Source of the DNA: an uncultured Bacteroidota bacterium
GTDB taxonomy: Bacteria > Bacteroidota > Bacteroidia > Bacteroidales > UBA932
Assembly (NCBI GenBank): GCA_937901965.1
Contig: CALGSW010000006.1
Coordinates: forward strand, 62,001 to 126,000
Direction of reading: 5' to 3'
Length of the DNA stretch: 64,000 nucleotides
In this document: positions 9,165 through 18,594 of the stretch, one piece after another
Layout: every line of letters begins with the position of its first letter
How positions within the stretch are numbered: position 1 is the stretch's first letter
The notes under the pieces: model-generated
The model's input: only the letters and a program-made list of their open reading frames with translations
The model's database searches: none
Told to the model about the DNA's origin: nothing
Translations under genes and position numbers: made by a program

Positions 9165-11168
9165 ATGGGATTCAAACTGGTCTCACCATACAGCCCCACA
9201 GGTGATCAGCCTCAGGCTATTGAAGAGCTTACCACGCATCTGAATGATGGTGTCAACTCTGTAACACTGCTTGGTGTTACAGGTTCCGGGAAGACCTTCA
9301 CTATGGCAAATGTTATTGAACGTTTGCAGCGTCCTGCTTTGATTCTGAGCCACAACAAAACGCTTGCAGCTCAACTTTATGGTGAGTTTAAAGCATTTTT
9401 TCCTGAAAATGCAGTAGAGTATTTTGTCTCATATTATGACTACTATCAGCCTGAGGCATATCTTCCTACAACTGATACCTATATTGAAAAAGACCTTAGT
9501 ATAAATGACGAAATAGAGAAGCTTAGGCTTGCCGCTACCAGTGCTTTACTATCCGGAAGAAAAGATATTATTGTGGTTTCAAGTGTATCTTGTCTTTATG
9601 GGATAGGTAATCCTGAGGATTTTCATTCAAATACTATTCAGCTGAAAAGGGGAGCAACTATTGCTAGGAACAAATTGCTCTACGCACTTGTGGACAGTCT
9701 TTACTCAAGAAACGAAAACGAGTTCAAAAGAGGGGTATTCAGAGTAAAGGGAGATAGTGTGGACATATATCCGGCTTATACAGATACTGCACTGCGTGTA
9801 ATCTTCTTTGGAGATGAAATTGAGTCGCTTGAACTTTTTGATCCACTTACTGGTGTTCACATTCAGGATCTTGATGAGATATCAGTCTATCCAGCTAACA
9901 TATTTGTCACAACCAAAGAGAGACAGAAGGCAGCAATACACAATATTCAGGACGATCTTTTCAATCATACAGAGTATTTGAGGGATATTGGCAAACATCT
10001 TGAAGCTAAAAGGCTAAAACAGAGAGTAGAGTATGATCTGGAGATGATGAAGGAGATTGGATATTGTTCAGGAATTGAGAACTACTCAAGATATTTTGAC
10101 GGAAGGGCTCCGGGTACGAGACCATTCTGCCTTCTGGACTACTTTCCCAAAGATTTTATAACAATTATAGACGAGAGCCATGTAACCATCCCACAGGTAA
10201 GGGCTATGTACGGTGGAGACAAAGCCAGAAAAGAGACTCTTATAGACTATGGTTTCCGCTTACCTGCAGCAGCAGATAACAGACCATTAAAGTTTGAAGA
10301 GTTTGAGGCGATTATAGGACAGAGAGTATTTGTAAGTGCTACTCCTGCAGATTATGAACTTGCGGCGTCAGAGGGGCTGGTTGTTGAGCAGGTTGTAAGA
10401 CCCACAGGACTGTTGGATCCTCCGATTGATGTAAGGCCCACTAAGAATCAGGTTGACGATCTGCTTGAAGAGATAAGGAAAAGGGTTGAAAAGGATGAAC
10501 GTGTTCTGGTTACCACCCTCACAAAAAGGATGGCCGAGGAGCTTGATAAATTTCTTGAGAAGATTGATATAAGAAGCCGATATATTCACTCAGATGTTGA
10601 TACACTTGAGAGGGTGGAGATACTGGAGGATTTCCAGACAGGCAGATTTGATGTTCTTATAGGTGTTAACCTGTTACGGGAGGGTCTTGATTTGCCTCAG
10701 GTTTCACTTGTAGCCATTTTGGATGCAGATAAAGAGGGATTCCTGCGCTCAGAGAGGTCACTCACTCAGACAGCCGGAAGGGCAGCCAGAAATATTGACG
10801 GCAAGGTTATTATGTATGCCGATAAGATTACCGGTTCAATGCAGCGTACAATAGACGAGACAGAGAGAAGAAGAGCCAAACAGAAAGAGTATAATCAGAT
10901 AAACAATATTGAACCAAAGCAGATTGCAAGACAGGTAAGAAGTGTATTAGGGAAAACAAGAGATTATCAGCTTGATGAGCTTCCTGAAAATCCGTTACTG
11001 GCCGATCCTGTAATGGCATACCTTAAGCCTGAAAAGATAAAGGAGGCAATTGACGAGGCAAGGAGAGAGATGGAGAGAGCAGCAGCTGACCTTGATTTTC
11101 TCAGGGCGGCAAAATTCAGGGACCAGATGGTTGCGCTCAGAAATGTATTAGAAAAGAGAGGCAAATGA
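9165..11168 (+). CDS. uvrB: UvrABC system protein B
   Basis: Damage-verifying helicase-like subunit of nucleotide excision repair. 667 residues, the normal length. GVTGSGKTFTMANV is the Walker A site near residue 40. YYDYYQPEAYLPTTDTYIEKD is the beta-hairpin that inserts between the strands, seen here as consecutive Tyr and Pro residues around 93-110. DESHVTIPQ is the Walker B region. LREGLDLPQVSLVAILDADKEGFLRS and QTAGRAARN are helicase motifs V and VI. The C-terminal UVR domain (EEARREMERAAADLDFLRAAKFRDQM) binds UvrA and UvrC. Its TGA overlaps the next start (ATGA), so translation is probably coupled. Confidence 0.97.
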   Translation: MGFKLVSPYSPTGDQPQAIEELTTHLNDGVNSVTLLGVTGSGKTFTMANVIERLQRPALILSHNKTLAAQLYGEFKAFFPENAVEYFVSYYDYYQPEAYLPTTDTYIEKDLSINDEIEKLRLAATSALLSGRKDIIVVSSVSCLYGIGNPEDFHSNTIQLKRGATIARNKLLYALVDSLYSRNENEFKRGVFRVKGDSVDIYPAYTDTALRVIFFGDEIESLELFDPLTGVHIQDLDEISVYPANIFVTTKERQKAAIHNIQDDLFNHTEYLRDIGKHLEAKRLKQRVEYDLEMMKEIGYCSGIENYSRYFDGRAPGTRPFCLLDYFPKDFITIIDESHVTIPQVRAMYGGDKARKETLIDYGFRLPAAADNRPLKFEEFEAIIGQRVFVSATPADYELAASEGLVVEQVVRPTGLLDPPIDVRPTKNQVDDLLEEIRKRVEKDERVLVTTLTKRMAEELDKFLEKIDIRSRYIHSDVDTLERVEILEDFQTGRFDVLIGVNLLREGLDLPQVSLVAILDADKEGFLRSERSLTQTAGRAARNIDGKVIMYADKITGSMQRTIDETERRRAKQKEYNQINNIEPKQIARQVRSVLGKTRDYQLDELPENPLLADPVMAYLKPEKIKEAIDEARREMERAAADLDFLRAAKFRDQMVALRNVLEKRGK

Positions 11169-13300
11169 TTTCAGAAAAATTAGAGCGAATATTCAAAAAT
11201 GCAACAGACAAGGAGAGGGAGCTTCTTTTCCACGCCTCATCTATTGCAGCCGATTTGCTTGAAGGTATAAAGAGAGATGATGGAAGCCCTTTTATGAGCC
11301 ACGTTATATCAGTTGCTGAAATTGTTGCAGGAGAGATTGCCCTTCCTTTACCTGCAGTGTGTGCGGTTTTTTTGCATGAAGCCTTCAGGGTGAAAAGAGA
11401 TGGCCTCAAAGAGCTTAAATTGAGGTTTGGAGAGGAGATAATCAATATGGTTGAGAGTCTTAACCTTATTTCTGAAATCAAACCTAAGGAGACAGGACTT
11501 CAGGCTGAGAACTTTAGAAAATTGATTGTATCATATTCGAAAGATCCAAGGGTAACGCTCATTAAACTTGCAGATCGCCTTGAGGTTATGAGGAGTCTGG
11601 ATAATTTTCCAAAGACCAAACAGATTAAAAAGTCAACCGAGACACAGTTTCTCTACGCTCCGCTTGCTCACCAGCTTGGTCTTTACAATATAAAAAGTGA
11701 AATGGAGGACATCGCCTTTAGATTCACTGATCCGGAAAATTACAGATTTGTGGCAAATAAGCTTAAAGCGGGAGAGCAAGAGCGGAGAAGACTTACAGAC
11801 CTCTTTGTAAAACCTGTTGAACAGGCACTAAAAAAGTCACACATCAGATACAGACTTAAGAGCAGGACAAAGACCGCTTTTTCAATTTGGAAAAAGATGC
11901 AGAAGCAGCAGATTCCATTTGAACAGGTTGCAGACCTCTTTGCAATAAGAATAATAGTAGATGCCCCTGCCGAGAGTGAAAAGGAGTTGTGCTGGAGGGT
12001 ATACTCCATAGTTACTGAATTTTACAATCCTGATACTAAGAGACTAAGGGACTGGATTACTATTCCTAAAGAGAGTGGATATGAGTCTCTGCATACAACT
12101 GTAAGCGGACCTCAAGGCAGCGTTATTGAGGTTCAGATAAGATCAGAAAGGATGGATGAGATAGCGGAGAGCGGCCATGCTTCTCACTGGTCATACAAAG
12201 GTATAAAGGGGGCAAGTGGCCTTGATTCATGGCTTGAGGGGGTAAAAAAACTTCTGGAATCACCGGAAAAAAGCAATCCGGACATGCTGGATATATCTGA
12301 GATGGAGGAGATATTTGTATTTACTCCCTCAGGAGATTTAAGAAGACTATCTAAAGGAGCCAGTGTCCTGGATTTTGCGTTTGACATTCATACAAACCTT
12401 GGTCTTAAATGTTCAGGTGCAAAGGTTAACGGAAAACCATGCTCAATAAGAGAGGCTCTGAAAACAGGCGATGTTGTTGAGATTATCTCCGGCAAAAATC
12501 AGAAACCTTCACTGGACTGGCTCAATTTTGTAGTATCATCCAAAGCCCGTTCAAAAATAAAACTGAAGGTAAGAGAGGATGAGAGCAAAACTGCTGATGC
12601 AGGAAGAGAGCTTTTCGGGCGCAGGATGAATAACTGGAAGATAAACTATGACGATGATCTTATTGCATATCTTATAAAGTATTACAAGTTCAAGAGCGTC
12701 TCAGAATTCTTTGCCGCACTTGGAGGTGAATCTGTGGATATTTCAGAGATTAAGAACTTGATTCAAACTAGAAATGAGACAGAAGGTCAGAAAGTAGCGC
12801 AAGATATTCCCGATTTAAAGACAACACAGGCACACCCTGTTGCGGGAGATTATCTTATTATTGATGAAAGACTTAATAATATAGATTTTAAACTTGCAAA
12901 ATGCTGTAATCCTATAAAAGGAGATGATGTGTTTGGTTTTGTGACAATAAAAGAGGGAATAAAGATTCACAGAATAACCTGTCCAAATGCATCAAGACTT
13001 ATGGAGAATTATCCCTACAGAGTGCAGAAGGCCAGATGGAGGGAGAGTTCGGCTTCAAACAGCTTTCTGGCAGCAATTAGGGTAAGTGCATATGAAGAGG
13101 GTGGTTTGGGAAGGCAGATTATGGATATGGTGGCAGGATTTAATATACCTATGAGGCACTTTTCAATTTCAGGAAACAAAGGGGTGGTGGAGGCGAAGCT
13201 TCAGGTACTGGTGCCAAACAACCAAATGCTTGACAGAATCATATTCAATATAAGAAAACTGAAGGGTGTTAAAACAGTAAGCAGAATTTCAAATGTCTGA
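11165..13300 (+). CDS. Long RelA/SpoT homologue, probably synthetase-only
   Basis: 711-residue (p)ppGpp enzyme of the long RSH family: HD-like domain (about 20-180), nucleotidyltransferase domain (220-340), TGS (about 395-455), Cys-containing zinc-finger region (KCCNPIKGDDVFGF) and C-terminal ACT domain. The synthetase looks intact: SIWKKMQ, RLRDWITIPKESGYESLHTT, IEVQIRSERMDEIAESGHASHW. The hydrolase does not: His46 and His71 remain, but the HD pair is HE (71-72), the following acidic ED pair is missing (FLHEAFRVKR), and KLADRLHNMR is KLADRLEVMR. I infer a RelA-like alarmone synthetase with a dead HD domain. It overlaps uvrB by 4 bp and uvrA by 8 bp. Confidence 0.85.
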   Translation: MISEKLERIFKNATDKERELLFHASSIAADLLEGIKRDDGSPFMSHVISVAEIVAGEIALPLPAVCAVFLHEAFRVKRDGLKELKLRFGEEIINMVESLNLISEIKPKETGLQAENFRKLIVSYSKDPRVTLIKLADRLEVMRSLDNFPKTKQIKKSTETQFLYAPLAHQLGLYNIKSEMEDIAFRFTDPENYRFVANKLKAGEQERRRLTDLFVKPVEQALKKSHIRYRLKSRTKTAFSIWKKMQKQQIPFEQVADLFAIRIIVDAPAESEKELCWRVYSIVTEFYNPDTKRLRDWITIPKESGYESLHTTVSGPQGSVIEVQIRSERMDEIAESGHASHWSYKGIKGASGLDSWLEGVKKLLESPEKSNPDMLDISEMEEIFVFTPSGDLRRLSKGASVLDFAFDIHTNLGLKCSGAKVNGKPCSIREALKTGDVVEIISGKNQKPSLDWLNFVVSSKARSKIKLKVREDESKTADAGRELFGRRMNNWKINYDDDLIAYLIKYYKFKSVSEFFAALGGESVDISEIKNLIQTRNETEGQKVAQDIPDLKTTQAHPVAGDYLIIDERLNNIDFKLAKCCNPIKGDDVFGFVTIKEGIKIHRITCPNASRLMENYPYRVQKARWRESSASNSFLAAIRVSAYEEGGLGRQIMDMVAGFNIPMRHFSISGNKGVVEAKLQVLVPNNQMLDRIIFNIRKLKGVKTVSRISNV

Positions 13301-16106
13301 GAATTTCATACATATAAAGGGGGCCAGAGTCAATAATCTTAAGAATATTGACGTTAGCATTCCAAGGGATAAATTAGTAGTAGTCTCCGGTATCTCAGGG
13401 TCTGGTAAGTCAAGTCTGGCTTTTGACACTCTATTTGCCGAGGGGCAGCGTCGTTTTGTTGAGAGTCTCTCATCTTTTGCAAGACAATTTCTAGGGAGAA
13501 TGACAAAACCGGATGTTGATGATATAACCGGTATACCACCGGCAATAGCTATTGAACAGAAGGTAAACACAAGAAATCCACGCTCAACTGTAGGTACTAC
13601 AACTGAAATTTATGACTACCTCAGACTCCTATATGCAAGGGTAGGCAGAACATATTCGCCTGTTAGCGGAGAGGAGGTTAAAAGACACACCGTAAAAGAT
13701 GTAACTGATTATATTCTCTCACTTGAGGAGGGGGCTGCAGTTTATATTCTCGTGCCTCTGGGGCTGAAAAGTGCGGAAGATGGGATTGAAAAGTTATTGG
13801 CCATAAAAGAGCAGGGTTTTACAAGGCTTTTTCTTGACGGAGAACTTCTTAGAATTGACGACCTTATATCTGACAAAGCTACGAACAGAGATTTCTCGCT
13901 TCTAATAGACCGCCTTGTCAGAAATGACGATAATGACCTTGTTTCCCGCCTGCATGACTCTTTGAATACTGCCTTTTCCATAAGTTCCTTATATGGCCAT
14001 GAACGGGGTTCGGTATATATATCGTCAGGAAAGAGAGGAGATTCGTTTAAAGCTTTTTCAACTCTTTTTGAGGCCGACGGAATCTCCTTTGAGGAGCCTG
14101 CCGAGTTGCTTTTCAGTTTCAACAATCCATTAGGAGCCTGTCCGGAGTGTTCCGGATATGGGAAGGTTCTTGGAATTGATGAAGCTCTGGTTGTTCCAGA
14201 TACATCATTGTCAATTTATCAGGAGGCAATTTCATGCTGGAGAGGGGAGACAATGAGCTTTTTTAAGGACCAGCTTATCAATAATGCCCACAATTTTGGT
14301 TTTCCTGTACACAAACCTTATTATCAGCTTACAAAAGAGCAGAAACTGCTCCTGTGGACAGGTAATGAGCACTTTACCGGTTTAAATGAGTTCTTTAAAA
14401 TATTGGACCAGAATAAATACAAGATTCAGTACAGAATCATGAAGAGCAGGTATACCGGTAAAAGCATCTGTCCATCATGTAGCGGTGCAAGGCTGAGAAA
14501 AGAGGCTCTTTATGTAAAAATTGGAGGGAGGAGCATTAGTGAACTTTTGGAGATGTCAATAGGAGAGGTTAAAGAGTTCTTTGATACCCTCAAACTTGAT
14601 TCTTATGAATCTACAGTAGCCGGAAGAGCTCTCAAAGAGTTGAATGACAGACTTACCTATATTGACTCAGTAGGTCTCTCATATTTAACTCTGAACAGAC
14701 CTTCAAATACACTGTCCGGGGGAGAGAGTCAAAGGATTAACCTTGTAAGTTCGCTGGGCAGCAACCTTGTAGGTTCTCTATATGTACTTGACGAGCCTAG
14801 TATAGGACTTCACCCGAGAGATACTGCAAAGCTCATCTCCGTTGTGGAAAAGCTTCGAAACCTGGGGAATACCGTCCTAATTGTTGAGCATGACGAGGAG
14901 ATAATTGAGGCTGCAGATGAACTAATTGACATAGGTCCTTATGCAGGAAGAGACGGAGGAGAGCTTGTCTATCAGGGCAAAGCAACCGGAGAGATTCCGG
15001 ATGAGAGCATCAATAAAAGCCTTACTTTGAAGTATCTTTATGGAAAAGAGTCAATTTCACTCCCTGAGAAGAGAAGAAGGTGGAGCTCATATGTGGAGAT
15101 TGCGGGTGCATATGAACATAACCTTAAAGATATTGATGTTAAGTTCCCTTTAAGAGTATTTACAGCTGTAACGGGGGTAAGCGGATCGGGTAAATCCACC
15201 CTTGTAAGAGATATTCTGTACCCTGCCCTCTACAGAAGAATTAATCAGCTGGGAGAGAAGCCCGGAGCTCACAGAGAGCTAAGAGGAGACCTTGAAAAAA
15301 TCACATCAGTAGAGTATGTCGATCAGAATCCAATAGGTAAATCAACCCGTTCAAATCCTGCCACATATCTTAAAATTTATGATGAAATAAGAAAGTTGTA
15401 CTCTGAACAGCCGTATGCAAAATCAAATGGCTTTGGACACTCTCATTTTTCTTTCAATATTGACGGAGGTAGGTGCCCTGAGTGCCAGGGAGAAGGTGTC
15501 ATAAAAATTGAGATGCAGTTTATGGCAGATGTTCAGATGGTTTGCGACTCCTGCAAAGGTAAGAGGTTTAAGGATGAGATTCTGGAGGTAAAATACAAAG
15601 GCCATAATATTAATGACATTCTTAACATGAGTGTGGATGAGGCGTGGGAATTCTTTTCCGTCCAGAAGGAGTCAATCTCCAGGAGGATAGCAGAAAAACT
15701 TCAACCCCTGAAAGATGTTGGATTATCTTATGTCCGTCTTGGCCAAAGCAGTAGCACACTTAGCGGCGGAGAGAGCCAGCGAGTTAAACTGGCATCTTTT
15801 CTCGGCAAAGATAGTAGTCATGGATCTATTATGTTTATATTTGACGAACCTACAACTGGACTTCATTTCCATGATATCAAAAAACTTATGAACTCATTCA
15901 CCGAACTGATATCAAGGGGACACACAATTGTGGTTGTTGAACACAATATGGATGTAGTTAAATGTGCAGACTGGATTATTGATATGGGTCCAGAGGCAGG
16001 AGACTTGGGTGGGTATGCTGTATTTGAAGGAACTCCGGAGGAGTTGGTAAAAAATCAGGATAACTATACTGCAAAAGCGCTTTTAAAAAAACTAAGCGAG
16101 AGATGA
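13293..16106 (+). CDS. uvrA: UvrABC system protein A
   Basis: Damage-sensing ATPase of nucleotide excision repair, 937 residues, full length. There are two ABC modules: Walker A sites GISGSGKSSL (about residue 31) and GVSGSGKSTL (about residue 630), ABC signatures LSGGESQRI and LSGGESQRV, and Walker B regions LYVLDEPSIGLHPRD and IFDEPTTGLH. Zinc-binding pairs CPECSGYG with CPSCSGAR, and CPECQGEG with CDSCKGKR, are intact. It follows uvrB in the same operon with only the RSH gene between, so both UvrB and UvrA would be made from one message together with the alarmone enzyme. Confidence 0.97.
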   Translation: MSENFIHIKGARVNNLKNIDVSIPRDKLVVVSGISGSGKSSLAFDTLFAEGQRRFVESLSSFARQFLGRMTKPDVDDITGIPPAIAIEQKVNTRNPRSTVGTTTEIYDYLRLLYARVGRTYSPVSGEEVKRHTVKDVTDYILSLEEGAAVYILVPLGLKSAEDGIEKLLAIKEQGFTRLFLDGELLRIDDLISDKATNRDFSLLIDRLVRNDDNDLVSRLHDSLNTAFSISSLYGHERGSVYISSGKRGDSFKAFSTLFEADGISFEEPAELLFSFNNPLGACPECSGYGKVLGIDEALVVPDTSLSIYQEAISCWRGETMSFFKDQLINNAHNFGFPVHKPYYQLTKEQKLLLWTGNEHFTGLNEFFKILDQNKYKIQYRIMKSRYTGKSICPSCSGARLRKEALYVKIGGRSISELLEMSIGEVKEFFDTLKLDSYESTVAGRALKELNDRLTYIDSVGLSYLTLNRPSNTLSGGESQRINLVSSLGSNLVGSLYVLDEPSIGLHPRDTAKLISVVEKLRNLGNTVLIVEHDEEIIEAADELIDIGPYAGRDGGELVYQGKATGEIPDESINKSLTLKYLYGKESISLPEKRRRWSSYVEIAGAYEHNLKDIDVKFPLRVFTAVTGVSGSGKSTLVRDILYPALYRRINQLGEKPGAHRELRGDLEKITSVEYVDQNPIGKSTRSNPATYLKIYDEIRKLYSEQPYAKSNGFGHSHFSFNIDGGRCPECQGEGVIKIEMQFMADVQMVCDSCKGKRFKDEILEVKYKGHNINDILNMSVDEAWEFFSVQKESISRRIAEKLQPLKDVGLSYVRLGQSSSTLSGGESQRVKLASFLGKDSSHGSIMFIFDEPTTGLHFHDIKKLMNSFTELISRGHTIVVVEHNMDVVKCADWIIDMGPEAGDLGGYAVFEGTPEELVKNQDNYTAKALLKKLSER

Positions 16107-16873
16107 AAAGAGTTTTATTAGCTCTGCTTTTTACATGTTGCTCAATATTTATCTCAGCTCAAGAGATAGCTGATAGCCGTATAACAAAGGAGCCAAGCTT
16201 AAGATGGAGCTTCTCCCCTCAGGTGGGTACTGATATAGGGGTAACTCTTCCATATCCAATGAGTGCCATAAACGGGGTATTTAATCCATACCCGGACATT
16301 CTCCCCTCTCTAGGAGCCAGAACATCTTTCAGATTTAAAAAGGGGTGGATTATTGGAGCAGAGGTTACCTACAAGACGGTATCCATGACTGCTAACGCAA
16401 GGGTTGAGAATCAGATGATGATGTCAAACGAAAACACCCCGCAGTACTTTTCCGGGACCGCTTTTTTAAGCAGCCGATTCTCTCAGCTCGAGATTCCTCT
16501 TTATTTAAAATATATGATTGGAAAAAAGGGAGTTCACAGAGTTCTTCTGGGTGGATACTGGTCATACATACTTGACGGACTTTTCACTACTGAGGCAAGA
16601 AAAGGATACATAGGTTCAGAGCCGGATAGTGCGGAGGATATTATAGACCCTTCAAATCCAATTCTTATGGATTTCAGTGCCTCTTTGGGAAACTGGGATG
16701 CAGGTGTTGTTGTGGGATATGAGTTAGGCATAAACGACAGACTCAACATGGGTATAAGAGTTATGACCGGGCTCCGGGATATATTTGGAGGTTCAACCCC
16801 CTTTGAATATAAGATGATTCATCTGAGAGGAACACTTGTTGTCAGTTATAATATTTTTGAGACAAACAGATAA
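16103..16873 (+). CDS. Small outer-membrane beta-barrel protein (PorT-like)
   Basis: 256 residues. The N-terminus MKRVLLALLFTCCSIFISAQ is a signal peptide. The body alternates short amphipathic strands with turns (FRFKKGWIIGAEVTYKTV, LEIPLYLKYMIG, WDAGVVVGYELGI) and ends in an aromatic strand (VVSYNIFETNR), typical of the 8- to 10-stranded OMP_b-brl_2/PorT-type barrels of Bacteroidota. The start overlaps the uvrA stop by 4 bp, so it is the last gene of the uvrB operon. No link to DNA repair is apparent. Confidence 0.65.
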   Translation: MKRVLLALLFTCCSIFISAQEIADSRITKEPSLRWSFSPQVGTDIGVTLPYPMSAINGVFNPYPDILPSLGARTSFRFKKGWIIGAEVTYKTVSMTANARVENQMMMSNENTPQYFSGTAFLSSRFSQLEIPLYLKYMIGKKGVHRVLLGGYWSYILDGLFTTEARKGYIGSEPDSAEDIIDPSNPILMDFSASLGNWDAGVVVGYELGINDRLNMGIRVMTGLRDIFGGSTPFEYKMIHLRGTLVVSYNIFETNR

Positions 16874-17839
16874 TCAGTAACCGGCAGAAATCTGATAAAT
16901 AAGTTGAAAAAGGAACTTTGTCCTGTTTGCCAGAACCGGATAGTTAATGAAGTAATGATCATCAGTAACCTTGTATGTATGCATATGTATTCCAGAGGTT
17001 ACAAGAAGCGATGGTATCCCATTTCTTGAAAAATTATACTGATCTGAAGTTCTGAAAAAAAGCTGAGCAAAAGAGGGGCTGCCGTAGAATGTAAAGTCAG
17101 GCTCAATCATGTTGCCCGAATCTCTTCTTGCATTTGATGTTTTTGCACGTGCCATCTCTCTGCCCCTTTTATCACCCACCAGCAAAAGATAGTTTTCAGA
17201 CTTACCCGGCGGAGAGAAGGTGGTTCCCACCTGGTCTAAATTCATGGCAAAGATTACTTTAGAAAACGGTATAGGAAGATTCTTCACAAACTCTTCAGAT
17301 CCGGCCAGATTGTTCTCTTTTCCGTCAAGTAAAAGGAAAATAATATTGTGTCTCAGATGAGACGAGCTTTTTCTGAACCTTGAGAACATATCGGCCAGGG
17401 TAACCAGGACCGTTACTCCGGATGCGTTATCATCAGCACCGTTATATATACTGCCGCCAAGCTTGCCGAGATGGTCGTAATGAGCTGATACTAAAATATA
17501 TTTATCTGAATATCCGTTTGCAAGAACTACACCGGCCAGATTCCTTCCTGTAAATTCTCCCCTTGTAAAAGTGCGAATAAATGTCTGTGAATAAAAGGGA
17601 ATCATATCCCATTCCGAGAAGAGCCCGCTTACCGCAGATAAAGTCATAAGTGCGCCCGGGCTGTTAGAGGCTCTCCCCTCCATTAAGTCGTCTGAAAAAA
17701 ATGATAGCAGATTTTTTTGTCTCTCTTCACTTACCGATGCCATAATGTGCTCTAAATCTTTGTGCTGTCCGCCGGCAAACGTATTGATAAAAAGCAAAAA
17801 GGCAACGGCAATAATGGAACGCCTCCTGGAATAGTTCAT
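16874..17839 (-). CDS. M28-family peptidase with an altered catalytic motif
   Basis: Exported aminopeptidase-like protein, 321 residues, with a short signal peptide. M28 zinc-site motifs are present: SAHYDHLG (His, Asp), NGADDNASG (bridging Asp), LDGKENNLAGSEEF, MNLDQVG and HTYKVTDDHYFIN. In typical M28 enzymes the third motif is AEE.GL.GS, where the first Glu is the general base and the second binds zinc. Here the first position is Lys (GKEN), so activity may be changed or lost. It ends one base after the convergent barrel gene and diverges from mtgA. Confidence 0.75.
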   Translation of the reverse strand: MNYSRRRSIIAVAFLLFINTFAGGQHKDLEHIMASVSEERQKNLLSFFSDDLMEGRASNSPGALMTLSAVSGLFSEWDMIPFYSQTFIRTFTRGEFTGRNLAGVVLANGYSDKYILVSAHYDHLGKLGGSIYNGADDNASGVTVLVTLADMFSRFRKSSSHLRHNIIFLLLDGKENNLAGSEEFVKNLPIPFSKVIFAMNLDQVGTTFSPPGKSENYLLLVGDKRGREMARAKTSNARRDSGNMIEPDFTFYGSPSFAQLFFRTSDQYNFSRNGIPSLLVTSGIHMHTYKVTDDHYFINYPVLANRTKFLFQLIYQISAGY

Positions 17840-17877
17840 CTATTATTAATTATATTTGTCAAAAATAACTCATTTTG

Positions 17878-18594
17878 ATGAAAAAGATCTTCAAATTCAT
17901 CTTTATATATATTCCGCTGGCCTTTTTTTTACTCTCCGTTACGTGGATTTTAATTCTAAAGTGGGTGCCTGTATATGTGACGCCGCTAATGATTACCAGA
18001 AGTATACAATTTATAAATAAGGATGATTTTAAAACCGTCAAGAGGTGGAGATCGCTGGATAAAATTTCCGATAATATCTCCATGGCAGTTATGGCTTCTG
18101 AGGACACAAGATTTCTGGATCATAAGGGTTTTGACTGGGAGGAGATTGATAATGCACTGGAGGCAAGTAAAAGGGGCAGAAGGCTCAGAGGGGCGAGCAC
18201 AATAAGTCAGCAGACAGCCAAAAATGTATTTCTTTTTCCATCAAGATCATGGATTAGAAAGGGATTTGAGGCATATTTTACAGTGGGCATAGAGCTGATT
18301 TGGGGTAAGAAACGGATAATGGAGGTATACCTTAATGTGGCAGAAATGGGCAGAGGCATATATGGAGCCGAAGCTGCGGCACAGGAGTTGTTTGGGAAGA
18401 GTGCGGCAAAGCTCACTCAGAGGGAGAGTGCATTAATTGCGGCATCGTTGCCAAATCCCCTCAAGCGAAAGGCAAACAGTCCGTCGGGTTATCACAACTC
18501 AAGGGCATCTGCCATTCAGCATATGATGGGATTGATTGCCAGACCGGAATGGCTTGATGATGAAAAACCTAAAAAGAAAAGAGTTGCAAAATGA
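17878..18594 (+). CDS. mtgA: Monofunctional biosynthetic peptidoglycan transglycosylase
   Basis: GT51 glycosyltransferase that polymerises lipid II into glycan strands at the inner membrane, without a transpeptidase domain. One N-terminal membrane helix (about residues 5-28) is followed by the catalytic domain: MASEDTRFLDHKGFDW contains the first catalytic Glu, and RGASTISQQTAKNVFL and EVYLNVAEMGRGIYGAEAAAQ are the other GT51 motifs. The length (about 238 residues) fits MtgA. I used the ATG at 17878, directly preceded in frame by a TTG. It overlaps the TPR gene by 4 bp. Confidence 0.92.
   Translation: MKKIFKFIFIYIPLAFFLLSVTWILILKWVPVYVTPLMITRSIQFINKDDFKTVKRWRSLDKISDNISMAVMASEDTRFLDHKGFDWEEIDNALEASKRGRRLRGASTISQQTAKNVFLFPSRSWIRKGFEAYFTVGIELIWGKKRIMEVYLNVAEMGRGIYGAEAAAQELFGKSAAKLTQRESALIAASLPNPLKRKANSPSGYHNSRASAIQHMMGLIARPEWLDDEKPKKKRVAK

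Noticed and set aside
9165..9374. Minus-strand frame inside uvrB
   Set aside because: Complement of a highly conserved helicase sequence; no independent coding evidence.
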